Shown here piece after piece: positions 25,614-34,311 of a stretch of 60,650 bases of DNA. A program made the translations under genes and the position numbers. How positions within the stretch are numbered: position 1 is the stretch's first letter; every line of letters starts with the position of its first letter. The notes under the pieces were generated by a model, which had not been told where the DNA came from, did no database searches, and was given only the letters and a program-made list of their open reading frames with translations. Origin of the DNA: Pseudomonadota bacterium (lineage in GTDB: Bacteria > Pseudomonadota > Alphaproteobacteria > Acetobacterales > Acetobacteraceae); the NCBI GenBank assembly GCA_021851785.1, contig JAJZBV010000016.1, positions 1 to 60,650 of the forward strand, in the 5' to 3' direction.

Positions 25614-26960
25614 TCAACTGCGGGCGACAAAGTCTTCGAGCCAATGGATGGTGTAATCGCCGGCGGCAAACTCTTTGTCCCGCACGATGCGCTGGTGCAG
25701 GGGCAGCGTCGTCTTGATGCCGTCGATGACGAATTCGTCGAGCGCGCGGGCGAGGCGGGCGATGGCCTCGGGCCGGCTCGGCGCGTGCACGATCAGCTTG
25801 GCGACCAGGCTGTCGTAATAGGGCGGCACGACATAGCCGGCATAAAGCGCCGAATCGACCCGCACGCCGGGCCCGCCGGGGGGGTGAAAGACATTGACCC
25901 GCCCCGGGGTGGGCGCGAAACTCACCGGATCCTCGGCGTTGATCCGGCATTCGATGGCGTGGCCGGAAAAGCGGATATCCGCTTGCGTGTAGCCGAGCGG
26001 CTCGCCGGCGGCGAGGCGGATTTGTTCCTGCACCAGATCGACGCCGGCGATCGCTTCGCTGACCGGGTGCTCGACCTGGAGCCGCGTATTCATTTCGATG
26101 AACGCGAATTGCCCGTCCTGATAGAGGAATTCGAGCGTGCCGGCGTTACGATAGCCGAGCTGGGCGAGCGCCGACGTCACCCGCGCGCCGAGCGCATCGC
26201 GCGCCGCGGCGTCGAGCGCCGGCGAGCCGGCCTCTTCGAGCAGCTTCTGATGGCGGCGCTGGAGGCTGCAATCGCGCTCGCCGAAATGGACGACATTCCC
26301 ATGCGCATCGGCCAGCACCTGCAATTCGATATGGCGCGGGCGGTCGAGATATTTCTCGATATAGACCTGGTCATTGCCGAAGGCGCTGGCCGCTTCGGTG
26401 CGCGCGACCCGCCACGCCTCCTCAAGCTCGCCTTCGCTGGCCGCGACCTTCATCCCGCGCCCGCCGCCGCCGGCCGCCGCCTTGATCAGCACCGGATAGC
26501 CGATCCGCCCGGCGACCGCGCGCGCCTCTCCGAGATCGGCGATGGCGCCGTCCGAGCCCGGCACCAGCGGCACGCCGAGCCCGGCCATCGCCGTCTTGGC
26601 GGCGATCTTGTCGCCCATCATGCGGATATGCGCCGGCGCCGGCCCGATGAAGGTGAGGCCATGCGCCTCCACCATCTCGGCGAAGCGGGCGTTTTCGGAG
26701 AGGAAGCCATAGCCGGGATGGATCGCATCCGCGCCGGTGATGGCGGCGGCCGAGAGAATCGCCGGGATGTTGAGATAGCTGTCGCGAGCACTCGGCGGGC
26801 CGATGCACACACTCTCATCGGCGAGCCGGACATGCATCGCGGTGGCATCGGCGGTGGAATGGACGGCGACCGTCGGGATGCCGAGTTCGCGGCAGGCGCG
26901 CTGGATGCGGAGCGCGATCTCGCCGCGATTGGCGATCAGGATTTTGTGGAACGAAGCCAT
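25614..26960 (-). CDS. accC: Biotin carboxylase subunit of acetyl-CoA carboxylase
   Basis: AccC carboxylates the biotin of AccB with bicarbonate and ATP, the first half-reaction of malonyl-CoA formation. The 448-residue protein has [14 protein letters not shown] (N-terminal biotin carboxylase domain), the ATP-grasp Gly-rich loop [14 protein letters not shown], the [23 protein letters not shown] strand, [14 protein letters not shown] and the C-terminal domain. It starts 1 bp after the accB stop, in the standard aroQ-accB-accC order. The hairpin element begins 6 bp past its stop. Confidence 0.98.
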   Translation of the reverse strand: MASFHKILIANRGEIALRIQRACRELGIPTVAVHSTADATAMHVRLADESVCIGPPSARDSYLNIPAILSAAAITGADAIHPGYGFLSENARFAEMVEAHGLTFIGPAPAHIRMMGDKIAAKTAMAGLGVPLVPGSDGAIADLGEARAVAGRIGYPVLIKAAAGGGGRGMKVAASEGELEEAWRVARTEAASAFGNDQVYIEKYLDRPRHIELQVLADAHGNVVHFGERDCSLQRRHQKLLEEAGSPALDAAARDALGARVTSALAQLGYRNAGTLEFLYQDGQFAFIEMNTRLQVEHPVSEAIAGVDLVQEQIRLAAGEPLGYTQADIRFSGHAIECRINAEDPVSFAPTPGRVNVFHPPGGPGVRVDSALYAGYVVPPYYDSLVAKLIVHAPSRPEAIARLARALDEFVIDGIKTTLPLHQRIVRDKEFAAGDYTIHWLEDFVARS

Positions 26961-26961
26961 C

Positions 26962-27411
26962 TCAGGCGAGGATCAGCAGCGGCTCGCCGAACTCCACCGG
27001 CGCCCCGGCGGCGACGAGAATGCGGCTCACGGTCCCCGCTTTCGGCGCCTTGATCTGGTTGAAGGTCTTCATCGCCTCGATCAGCAGCAGGGTCTGCCCG
27101 GCCTCCACCGTCTGCCCGACGGTGACGAAATTCGCCGCCCCCGGCTCGGGCGCGAGATAGGCGATCCCGACCATCGGGCTCAGGACGGCGCCGGGATGCT
27201 TGGCCGGATCCTCGGGCGCGGCGGCAGGCGGGGCGGACGCTACGGCGCCGGCGGGCGCGGCGGCCTGGGCCAGCATCGCGACCGGCGTCGGCGTGCGCTT
27301 GATGCGGATGCGGCGGTCCTGCTCGGCGATCTCGATCTCGGTCAGGCCGGTCTCGCCGAGGATCGCGGCGAGCAGGCGGATCGCCGCCGGATCGAAGGGC
27401 AATTCGCTCAT
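26962..27411 (-). CDS. accB: Biotin carboxyl carrier protein of acetyl-CoA carboxylase
   Basis: This 149-residue carrier has an N-terminal dimerization stretch (residues 1-40), an Ala/Pro-rich linker (about 43-75) and a biotinyl domain with the modification site K115 in IEAMKTFNQ. The ATG at 27411 overlaps the aroQ stop by 4 bp; the longer reading through aroQ is not credible. AccB is biotinylated by BirA and swings between AccC and the carboxyltransferase, whose genes are elsewhere. Confidence 0.97.
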   Translation of the reverse strand: MSELPFDPAAIRLLAAILGETGLTEIEIAEQDRRIRIKRTPTPVAMLAQAAAPAGAVASAPPAAAPEDPAKHPGAVLSPMVGIAYLAPEPGAANFVTVGQTVEAGQTLLLIEAMKTFNQIKAPKAGTVSRILVAAGAPVEFGEPLLILA

Positions 27412-27860
27412 TCCGCCTCCTCCTGGAGCAATTCCGCGATCGCTTGCAGCGCGAGCGCGTAGCCGCGCGCGCCAAAGCCGCAAATCAGGCCGTTCGCCGC
27501 CTCGGACGTGTAGCTGTGGTGGCGATAGGGCTCGCGGCGGTGGATATTGGTCAGATGCACCTCGACGATCGGGCAGTCGAGGGCGAGCAGCGCGTCCATC
27601 AGCGCGATCGAGGTATGCCCGTAGCCGGCCGGGTTGATGATCACCCCGGCGGCGCGGTCGCGGCATTCCTGGACCCAGGAAATCAGCTCCCCCTCACCGT
27701 TGGTCTGGCGAAAATCAATCGCGAGATCAAGCGCTTCCGCGACTTCGGCGCAGAGCGCCTCGACATCGTCGAGGGTCGCGGCGCCGTACAGCGCGGGCTC
27801 GCGGGTGCCGAGGAGATTGAGGTTGGGGCCGTTGAGCACGGCGATCAGCGGTCTCTTCAT
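27408..27860 (-). CDS. aroQ: Type II 3-dehydroquinate dehydratase
   Basis: AroQ dehydrates 3-dehydroquinate to 3-dehydroshikimate in the shikimate pathway. The 150-residue dodecamer-type protein shows LNGPNLNLLGTREPALYG with R20 and the catalytic Tyr25, NPAGYGHTS with His82 and VEVHLTNIHRRE with His102. It is the first gene of aroQ-accB-accC, an order common in Alphaproteobacteria. It is divergent from the decarboxylase gene across 268 bp. Confidence 0.97.
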   Translation of the reverse strand: MKRPLIAVLNGPNLNLLGTREPALYGAATLDDVEALCAEVAEALDLAIDFRQTNGEGELISWVQECRDRAAGVIINPAGYGHTSIALMDALLALDCPIVEVHLTNIHRREPYRHHSYTSEAANGLICGFGARGYALALQAIAELLQEEAE

Positions 27861-28060
27861 GCCGGCGGCAGTAGCATGAACCGCGTCCCCGCTCCACCCA
27901 TGCGCATCGAAAATGCCGGCAAGGGCGCCAAAACCCCTTGCGCCGCGGGGGGGAGGGGTCTATGTGCCGCTCCCACGCAGCAACGCACGTGCCTCTAACC
28001 TTAGTGGTTACGCAACGACGTCAAGCGTTCTGGCAATCGTCTGGTCGCTGGTTCGTTCGA

Positions 28061-28110
28061 CCGTTTCGCAACTCCGCCCGCCGTTTCGCAATAGACGGGC
28101 GCCTGTTTTT
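28061..28110 (+). promoter_or_regulatory. Candidate leader structure/attenuator before the ornithine decarboxylase gene
   Basis: The 268-bp gap before the gene ends with two 11-bp direct repeats CCGTTTCGCAA (28061-28071, 28081-28091). A CGCCCG/CGGGCG stem (28075-28080, 28096-28101) is followed 4 nt later by five T residues, 19 bp before the start codon. A terminator so close to an ATG suggests an RNA leader. Alphaproteobacterial decarboxylase genes can carry the speF RNA motif, but I cannot confirm that fold here. Confidence 0.35.
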
Positions 28111-28128
28111 CCGGGGAGGCACGGTGCC

Positions 28129-29259
28129 ATGACGCCGAAGATCGCCCGCTATTTGTCCGAGATCCAGCCGGCGGCGCCGTGCCTGGTCGTCGATGTCGAT
28201 CGCGTCGAGGAGAATTACCGCGCGCTTCGCGCCGCCCTCCCGCTCGCGCGCATCTATTACGCCGTCAAGGCCAACCCGGCGCGCCCGATCCTGGAGCGCC
28301 TGGCGCGGCTGGAGAGCGCGTTCGACGCGGCGAGCTTCGAGGAGGTCGCCGCCTGTCTTGCCGCCGGCGCGGCACCAGAGGCGATCAGCTTCGGCAACAC
28401 CATCAAGAAAGCGAGCGCCATCGCCGCCGCGCATCAAGCCGGGGTTTCGCTCTACGCCTTCGATTCGGCCGAGGAGCTGGAAAAAATCGCCCGCTGTGCG
28501 CCGGGAAGCCGGGTCTATTGCCGCATCCTGGTCGCCAATGACGGCGCCGACTGGCCGCTTTCGCGCAAATTCGGCACCAGCGTCGCACAGGCACGCAGGC
28601 TGATGCTGCGCGCCGCCGATCTCGGGCTCGACCCCTACGGGCTCTCCTTTCACGTCGGCAGCCAGCAGAAGCACGGCGCCGCCTATGAGGCGGCGATCGG
28701 GCAGGTCGCGATGCTGTTCACCGATCTCACCGAGCGCGGGGTCGATCTCCGCATGCTCAATCTCGGCGGCGGCTTCCCGATCCCCTATCGCGAGGCGGTC
28801 CCCGGGATCGACCATTTCGCGCGGGCCATCATGCGGGCGCTGACCCGGCATTTCGGCAACGCCCTGCCCGATATCGTCATCGAGCCCGGGCGCTTCGTGG
28901 TCGGCGATGCCGGCGCGGTGCGGAGCGAGGTGGTTCTGGTCAGCCGGCGCGACCCGGAAAGCCCGCTGCGCTGGGTCTATCTCGATGTCGGGCGCTTCGG
29001 CGGGTTCGCGGAAGCCGAGGGCGAGGCGATCCGCTATGCCATCGTGACCCCGCATGACGGCGGCGCGACCGGCCCCGTCGCGATCGCCGGACCGACCTGC
29101 GACGGCGCCGATATCCTCTATGAGAAGGCCGACTACCGCCTGCCGCTCGCGCTCGCCAGCGGCGACGCCGTCACCCTGCTCGCGACCGGCGCCTATGTCA
29201 GCACCTATGCCAGCCAAGGCTTCAACGGCTTCGCGCCCCTGGCCGAACATTACATCTGA
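28129..29259 (+). CDS. Group IV PLP-dependent ornithine/lysine decarboxylase
   Basis: This alanine-racemase-fold decarboxylase makes putrescine from ornithine (or cadaverine from lysine). The 376-residue protein has the PLP lysine K47 in YYAVKANP, the FHVGSQ motif with His175, the Gly-rich phosphate loop NLGGGFPIPY (211-220), IEPGRFVVGDAG (251-262) and the catalytic C324-D325 in GPTCDGADIL. The substrate specificity region alone does not separate ornithine from lysine, although most alphaproteobacterial members are ornithine decarboxylases. The ATG at 28129 has a GGGGAGG site upstream; the frame is open further 5' through non-homologous sequence. Confidence 0.93.
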   Translation: MTPKIARYLSEIQPAAPCLVVDVDRVEENYRALRAALPLARIYYAVKANPARPILERLARLESAFDAASFEEVAACLAAGAAPEAISFGNTIKKASAIAAAHQAGVSLYAFDSAEELEKIARCAPGSRVYCRILVANDGADWPLSRKFGTSVAQARRLMLRAADLGLDPYGLSFHVGSQQKHGAAYEAAIGQVAMLFTDLTERGVDLRMLNLGGGFPIPYREAVPGIDHFARAIMRALTRHFGNALPDIVIEPGRFVVGDAGAVRSEVVLVSRRDPESPLRWVYLDVGRFGGFAEAEGEAIRYAIVTPHDGGATGPVAIAGPTCDGADILYEKADYRLPLALASGDAVTLLATGAYVSTYASQGFNGFAPLAEHYI

Positions 29260-29279
29260 GCCCTCGATATCCGCACGTC

Positions 29280-29305
29280 CACCGGCGAGCGCCTGCTCGC
29301 CGGTG
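29280..29305. terminator. Hairpin after the decarboxylase gene
   Basis: Perfect 11-bp arms CACCGGCGAGC and GCTCGCCGGTG around GCCT, 20 bp past the decarboxylase stop. No U-run follows, so it may stabilize the 3' end or aid a factor-dependent stop instead of acting as an intrinsic terminator. Confidence 0.5.
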
Positions 29306-29344
29306 CCGCGAGATGCTCGATAAATGATTATATCGTATAATTAT

Positions 29345-29382
29345 TTGTCATAGCTTTGTCATAAAAGTTTCTTCATTATAGT
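29345..29382 (+). promoter_or_regulatory. Pho box and -10 element: PhoB-type promoter of the porin gene
   Basis: Two direct repeats TTGTCAT (29345-29351 and 29356-29362) lie exactly 11 bp apart, each followed by a 4-nt spacer (AGCT, AAAA), the layout of a PhoB box. TATAGT (29377-29382) follows after 10 bp, the standard distance to the -10 element in PhoB-activated promoters. Just upstream is an AT-rich palindrome (ATTATA/TATAAT near 29327-29342). Confidence 0.7.
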
Positions 29383-29455
29383 CACGAAACCGCGAGATCA
29401 GACGACTAGGGTCCGCGTGCCTTAGGCCCGGCATCGCCGGGTCGCAACCCGCGCG

Positions 29456-31324
29456 ATGGACCTCATGATTCGAACGCATCTTTCTTCTCGGCGCCGTGTC
29501 CGGCGCTGGTCTTTGCTCGTCATGACCGCTCTTGCCGCTGGCAGCCTTCTTCCCTTGCCCGCCCGCGCCCAGCAAGCGAGCAGCGACGGATTGGATGCCG
29601 TCGAGCAGCAGATCCAGGATCTGCAAAAACAGCTCAAGGAACTCCGCAAGCAGCTCGCCGCCGAGGCCAAAGCCAAGGCGGCCGCCGCTGCGAAAGCGAA
29701 AGCGGCCGAAGCGGCGGCGCCGAGCAATGCCGCCGTCGCGCCTGGCGGCGGGCCGGGCACCGCCGCCAAGGGGGTCGCGACCGTCCCCCTCGCCACTGGC
29801 CAGCTCCAGGCCCAGGGCGGGACGCCGCCGCTGGTGCCGCAGCAAGTGCCGCCCAACATCGCGCCACCCGCGGCGGGCGGCACCACCGTCAACCCGGTGC
29901 CGCCGCCGGCGTTTTCCGACCAGGTGCCGATCACCGAGGTGCCGCCGCCGCCGGGCGCCGATTCGCTCTCCTCGGCGAGCCCGGCGATCCTGACCCAGAT
30001 GGCGCCCGGCTATTCGCTGCGCGTCGGCGGGCTCAGCATCACGCTCGGCGGCTATGTCGAAGCGGCGTCGATCTATCGCAACCATGACGAAACCGCCGGC
30101 GTCAATTCCGGTTTCGGCACCGCCATCCCGATGCCCAATACGCCGCAATACCACATGCCCGAATTCCGCATGGACGGCCGCCAGAGCCGCTGGGCGGCGC
30201 TGGCCCAGGGCAATGTCTCCGACAGCATCTCGGTCGCCGCCTATCTCGAGGGCGATTTTCTCTCCGCCGCGCCGACCGCCAATTCGATCCAGAGCAGCAG
30301 CTATAACCCGCGCTGGCGGCTCTATTACGCCCAGATCGACGATTCGGATAACGACCTGCACGCCGTGTTCGGCGAGATCTGGTCGCTCATCGTGCCCTTC
30401 AAGACCGGCATGGTGCCGCGCCAGGAACTCATCCCGATCGATGTGGACGCGCAATACGTCGTCGGCTTCGGCTGGACCCGCAATCTCGGCCTGCGCCTGG
30501 TCAAGAGCTTCGACGACAATATCTTCAATGTCGGCCTCTCCGTCGAGAATCCGCAAAGCGTCTATTATGTCGGCCCCAACGGCACCGGCGTTCCCGGCAC
30601 CACGAGCTTTCAATTCCCTGGCGGTCCGGTCTATTTCTCCGGCACCAATTATACCGTCGATGCCGCGCCCGACGTGGTCCTCAAGGGCACGGCCGATCCC
30701 GGCTTCGGCGGCCATTACGAACTCTATGGCCTCGGCCGCTGGATGCAGGACCGCACCAGCCTCGGCAATGGCGGGCAGAACCACGTGGTGCCGGCCGGCG
30801 GCATCGGCGGCACCGCGCTCTATTCCTTCTTTGACCAGTACCTCGACCTTTATACCTCCTTCCTCGCCGGCTACGGCATCGGCCGCTACACATCGTCCGG
30901 CCTGCCGGATGCAACGGTCGGGCGCAATGGCGCGCCGGTGCCGATCCCCGGCGAGCAATTGCTGCTCGGCGCGATCGGCCATCCGACCGATGCCATCGAC
31001 ATCTACAGCTATATCGGCCGCGAGCAGGAGCAATCGGCGAGCTTCGCCAGCGCCGGCAAAGGGTATGGCTATGGCAGCGTGCTTTATTCCAATGCCGGTT
31101 GCGATATCCAGAACAACCCGACCTGCGCCGCCAATACCTCGGGCGTCACCGAGGGCACGATCGGCGCCTGGTGGCGGTTCCTGGAAGGCAAGAGCGTTGG
31201 CGTGTTCCTGCTCGGCCCGCAATACGAATATCTGCGCCGCGATACCTTCCAGGGAATCGGCGGCGCGCCCAAGGTGAACGAGCAGATTTATATGCTGAGC
31301 TTCCGCTATTATCCTTTCCAGTAG
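29456..31324 (+). CDS. DcaP-like outer-membrane porin
   Basis: The 622-residue precursor has a signal peptide (cleavage near A38), a coiled coil (about 45-86, LDAVEQQIQDLQKQLKELRK followed by Ala/Lys repeats) and a Pro-rich linker (about 95-165). A beta-barrel of about 440 residues ends in FRYYPFQ. A coiled coil before the barrel is the build of trimeric DcaP-like porins, which pass anionic or dicarboxylic solutes. Conserved barrel segments include GGYVEAASIYRN and RQSRWAALAQG. The upstream Pho box suggests induction by phosphate starvation. Substrate is not known. The ATG at 29465 is an alternative start. Confidence 0.8.
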   Translation: MDLMIRTHLSSRRRVRRWSLLVMTALAAGSLLPLPARAQQASSDGLDAVEQQIQDLQKQLKELRKQLAAEAKAKAAAAAKAKAAEAAAPSNAAVAPGGGPGTAAKGVATVPLATGQLQAQGGTPPLVPQQVPPNIAPPAAGGTTVNPVPPPAFSDQVPITEVPPPPGADSLSSASPAILTQMAPGYSLRVGGLSITLGGYVEAASIYRNHDETAGVNSGFGTAIPMPNTPQYHMPEFRMDGRQSRWAALAQGNVSDSISVAAYLEGDFLSAAPTANSIQSSSYNPRWRLYYAQIDDSDNDLHAVFGEIWSLIVPFKTGMVPRQELIPIDVDAQYVVGFGWTRNLGLRLVKSFDDNIFNVGLSVENPQSVYYVGPNGTGVPGTTSFQFPGGPVYFSGTNYTVDAAPDVVLKGTADPGFGGHYELYGLGRWMQDRTSLGNGGQNHVVPAGGIGGTALYSFFDQYLDLYTSFLAGYGIGRYTSSGLPDATVGRNGAPVPIPGEQLLLGAIGHPTDAIDIYSYIGREQEQSASFASAGKGYGYGSVLYSNAGCDIQNNPTCAANTSGVTEGTIGAWWRFLEGKSVGVFLLGPQYEYLRRDTFQGIGGAPKVNEQIYMLSFRYYPFQ

Positions 31325-31422
31325 CGTCGCCACGGCGCCGATGGGGCGGGCGTTGCGTTTGCCCCACCGGCGGCCTATGGCCGGGGCATGGCAACGAAAC
31401 CACCCCGCTCCGGCACCGCCTG

Positions 31423-32325
31423 ATGCGCATTCTGTTCATCTCGGCCAACCGCATCGGCGATGCGGTGATCACCACCAATGTGCTGGATCACCTGATCCGG
31501 GCGTACCCGAAGGCGCGCATCACCATCGTCTGCGGCGGGGTCGCGGCGGGGGTGTTCGCGCGCATGCCCAACCGCGAGCGCACCCTCATTCTCGACAAGC
31601 GCCCCTATGATCTCCACTGGCTCGCTCTCTGGCGCCAGGTGGTCGGGACGCGCTGGGATCTGGTGGTCGATTTCCGCCGCTCGCTGATTTCGTATCTGGT
31701 GTGGACGCGAAAGCGGGCGCTCAAGCCGCGCCTCTCGATCGGGCGCAAGCACGAGCAATTCGCCGCGGCCTTGGGGATCAGCCCGGCGCCGCTGCCGGTC
31801 GTCTGGGTAAACGACGCCGATCGCGCCCGCGCGGCGGCGCTCTTGCCCGCCGACCGTCCGGTGATCGGCTTCGGGCCGACCGCGAACTGGCCGCCGAAAG
31901 CCTGGCCGGCGGCGCATTTCGCGGCGCTCTTTCAGCGTCTCGCCGCCGAGCGTCTGCCGGGCGCGGTGGCGGCGGTGTTCGCCGGGCCGGGCGAGGCGGA
32001 GCGGGCGATGGCGGCGCCGCTGCTGGCGCTTCTGCCCGAGGCGATCGATCTTCGCGGCCAGCTCAGCCTCGCCGAGGCCGCCGCCTGTCTGCAACGCTGC
32101 GCGCTCTATGTCGGCAATGACAGCGGCCTCATGCATCTCGCCGCCGCCGCCGGCGTGCCCACCGTCGGGCTCTGCGCGACCACGCGCGACCGCGCCGCCG
32201 AAATGGCGCCGGCCGGGCGTTATGCCGATTGGGCGCTCGGCGAGAGCGAGGAAATGGCCGATCTCTCGGTCGAGACGGCATTTGCTACGGCGCTCCGGCT
32301 GATGGCGGACGCGGCTACGGCTTGA
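31423..32325 (+). CDS. Glycosyltransferase family 9 (heptosyltransferase-like)
   Basis: This 300-residue GT-B enzyme probably adds a heptose to the LPS inner core at the inner face of the cytoplasmic membrane. Typical parts are the opening MRILFISANRIGDAVITTNV, the GFGPTANWPPKAWPAAHFAAL segment and the donor site VGNDSGLMHLAAAAGVPTVGL. It is 98 bp after the porin gene. It overlaps the end of the convergent cobC gene by 11 bp. With the kinase-like gene at 10461 it hints at heptose-containing LPS, although the two loci are 20 kb apart. Confidence 0.88.
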   Translation: MRILFISANRIGDAVITTNVLDHLIRAYPKARITIVCGGVAAGVFARMPNRERTLILDKRPYDLHWLALWRQVVGTRWDLVVDFRRSLISYLVWTRKRALKPRLSIGRKHEQFAAALGISPAPLPVVWVNDADRARAAALLPADRPVIGFGPTANWPPKAWPAAHFAALFQRLAAERLPGAVAAVFAGPGEAERAMAAPLLALLPEAIDLRGQLSLAEAAACLQRCALYVGNDSGLMHLAAAAGVPTVGLCATTRDRAAEMAPAGRYADWALGESEEMADLSVETAFATALRLMADAATA

Positions 32326-33319
32326 GGGCGAGCGCCGCGACCAGACGGTCGAATGCCGCGCCGGGGAGACCGAAGCGAAGCCAGCGCGGCTGCGCGGCAA
32401 AGCGGCGCACCAGAATCCCGGCGGCGCCGAGATGGTCGAACACCGAAGCCGCGTCGGCGCTTTCGGCGAGGCGGAAAAGCGACGTGCCGCCGCGCGGGGT
32501 GAGGCCGGCGGCGGCGAGCGCGGCATCGAGCCGGGAAGCGTCACCGGCGAGCCGCGCCGCCATCGCCGCGCGCCAGGCGGCATCTTCGAGCGCCAGGGTT
32601 CCGATCGCGATCGCGGCACCGCTGACCGGCCACGGGCCGAGGGCGGCGCGAAGCCTTGGCGCGAGGTTTGCCGGGGCAAGCGCGAAGCCGAGCCGGAGCC
32701 CGGCGAGCCCGCTCGCCTTGCCGAACGAGCGCAGCACGATGACGCCGCGCGCGGGAAATAGTGGCGCGAGCGAGACGCCGTCGGGCGCGAAATCGGCGAA
32801 CGCCTCGTCCGCCACCAGCCAGCCGCCGCGCGCGGCCAAGGGGGCGGCGAAGGCGCGGAGTTCCGCCGCCGCGATCATCCGCCCATCGGGGTTGTTGGGG
32901 TTGCACAGCACGACCACCTCCGCCGCCGCCGCGTCGGCGAGGGTCGCGACCTCCCGCACATGATGCCCCGCCGCGCGCCAGGCGAATCCGTGCTCGGCAT
33001 AGGTCGGCGCGAGCACCGCGACGCGCGACCGCGGGCGAAGGAGCGGCAAGAGGCCGATCAGCGCCTGCGAGCCGGCGCAAGCGACCACGAGGCCGCGATC
33101 GGCAAGGCCATAGGCGCGCGCCGCCGCCGCTTCGAGCGCGCTCAAGGCCTCCGGCTCGGGAAGCCGGGTGAGATGATCCTCGGCAAGCCTCGGTACCGGG
33201 TAGGGATAGGGATTGATCCCGGTCGAGAGATCGAGGAACGGCGCCGGCGCGCGCGGGAACAGGCGGCGCAGCTCCCCGAGCCGGCCGCCATGGACCGGCG
33301 GCGCCTCTTGGCCGCTCAT
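32315..33319 (-). CDS. cobC: L-threonine-O-3-phosphate decarboxylase
   Basis: CobC (CobD in Salmonella) makes (R)-1-aminopropan-2-ol O-2-phosphate, the linker of the cobalamin nucleotide loop. The 334-residue fold-type I PLP enzyme has the DLSTGINPYPYP opening, the CNPNNPDG motif, the ADEAFADF aspartate and the PLP lysine in RSFGKASGLAGLRLGF. Its start is only 26 bp from the divergent cobD start, so promoters must lie inside neighbouring coding sequence. Its 3' end overlaps the heptosyltransferase gene tail-to-tail. Confidence 0.93.
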   Translation of the reverse strand: MSGQEAPPVHGGRLGELRRLFPRAPAPFLDLSTGINPYPYPVPRLAEDHLTRLPEPEALSALEAAAARAYGLADRGLVVACAGSQALIGLLPLLRPRSRVAVLAPTYAEHGFAWRAAGHHVREVATLADAAAAEVVVLCNPNNPDGRMIAAAELRAFAAPLAARGGWLVADEAFADFAPDGVSLAPLFPARGVIVLRSFGKASGLAGLRLGFALAPANLAPRLRAALGPWPVSGAAIAIGTLALEDAAWRAAMAARLAGDASRLDAALAAAGLTPRGGTSLFRLAESADAASVFDHLGAAGILVRRFAAQPRWLRFGLPGAAFDRLVAALALKP

Positions 33320-33345
33320 CGCCGACCCGCCATGAAAGCCCCGCG

Positions 33346-34311
33346 ATGCGCGATCATCTCACCCTCCTTGCCGCCGGCCTGATCCTCGAGGCCGCGTTCG
33401 GCTATCCGGCCCCGCTTTACCGCCGCATCGGCCATCCCGTCACCTGGATCGGCGCGCTGATCGCGGCCCTCGAGCATCGCCTCAACCGCGCGACCCTCGC
33501 GCCGGCATGGCGCCGGGCGCTGGGCGCGCTGACGCTGGCGCTGGTGCTGCTCGCCGCCGTGCTCCCGGCTCTTGCGCTCGCCGGACTCGGCCATCGCTTG
33601 TTTCCCGGCATCATGGGTGATCTCGTGCTCGGTCTCGCCGCCTCGACGCTGTTTGCCGCGCGCAGCCTCCACCAACATGTCGGCGCCGTCGCCGCGGCCC
33701 TCGCGCGCGGCGGGATCGCCGGCGGGCGGGCGGCGGTTGCGCATATCGTCGGGCGTGACCCCGAGACGCTGGACGAGGCCGGCGTCATCCGCGCCGCGAT
33801 CGAGAGTCTGGCCGAGAATTTTTCCGATGCCGTCATCGCGCCTTCGTTCTGGTGCGTGCTCTTCGGTCTTCCGGGCCTTGCGCTTTATAAGGCCGCGAAC
33901 ACCGCCGACAGCATGATCGGCCATCGCAACGCGCGGTTCGCGGATTTCGGTTTCGCCGCCGCGCGGTTCGATGATCTGCTCAATCTCCCCGCCGCGCGTC
34001 TCGCGGCACTCTTGCTCGCGCTCGCCGCGCCGGGGCGCGCGCTTGCGGTGTTGCGCGCGGCCTTACGCGATGCGCGCCATCATCGCTCGCCCAATGCCGG
34101 CTGGCCGGAGGCGGCGATGGCTGAAGCACTCGGCCTTCGCCTCGCCGGGCCGCGCGTCTATGGCGGAGAGCGGGTTCTCGATGCCTGGATGGGCGAAGGG
34201 CGGGCGGCGGCGACCGCGCAAGACCTTGCCCATGCCCTGGCGCTCTACCGCCGAGCCCTGGCACTCACGCTGGCGCTGGTATTGTTCTTTGTTTTCATCG
34301 TGCCAGGCTGA
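33346..34311 (+). CDS. cobD: Adenosylcobinamide-phosphate synthase
   Basis: CobD (CbiB) is an inner-membrane enzyme that joins aminopropanol phosphate to adenosylcobyric acid. The 321-residue protein starts [21 protein letters not shown]. It has the family segments [29 protein letters not shown] and [15 protein letters not shown], plus several hydrophobic helices. It acts directly on the product of the divergent cobC. The 3' end overlaps the convergent cobQ gene by 17 bp. Confidence 0.95.
   Translation: MRDHLTLLAAGLILEAAFGYPAPLYRRIGHPVTWIGALIAALEHRLNRATLAPAWRRALGALTLALVLLAAVLPALALAGLGHRLFPGIMGDLVLGLAASTLFAARSLHQHVGAVAAALARGGIAGGRAAVAHIVGRDPETLDEAGVIRAAIESLAENFSDAVIAPSFWCVLFGLPGLALYKAANTADSMIGHRNARFADFGFAAARFDDLLNLPAARLAALLLALAAPGRALAVLRAALRDARHHRSPNAGWPEAAMAEALGLRLAGPRVYGGERVLDAWMGEGRAAATAQDLAHALALYRRALALTLALVLFFVFIVPG

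Noticed and set aside
29280-29305. Classical intrinsic terminator after the decarboxylase gene
   Set aside because: The stem is perfect but no U-run follows on either strand; recorded only as a hairpin of uncertain role.
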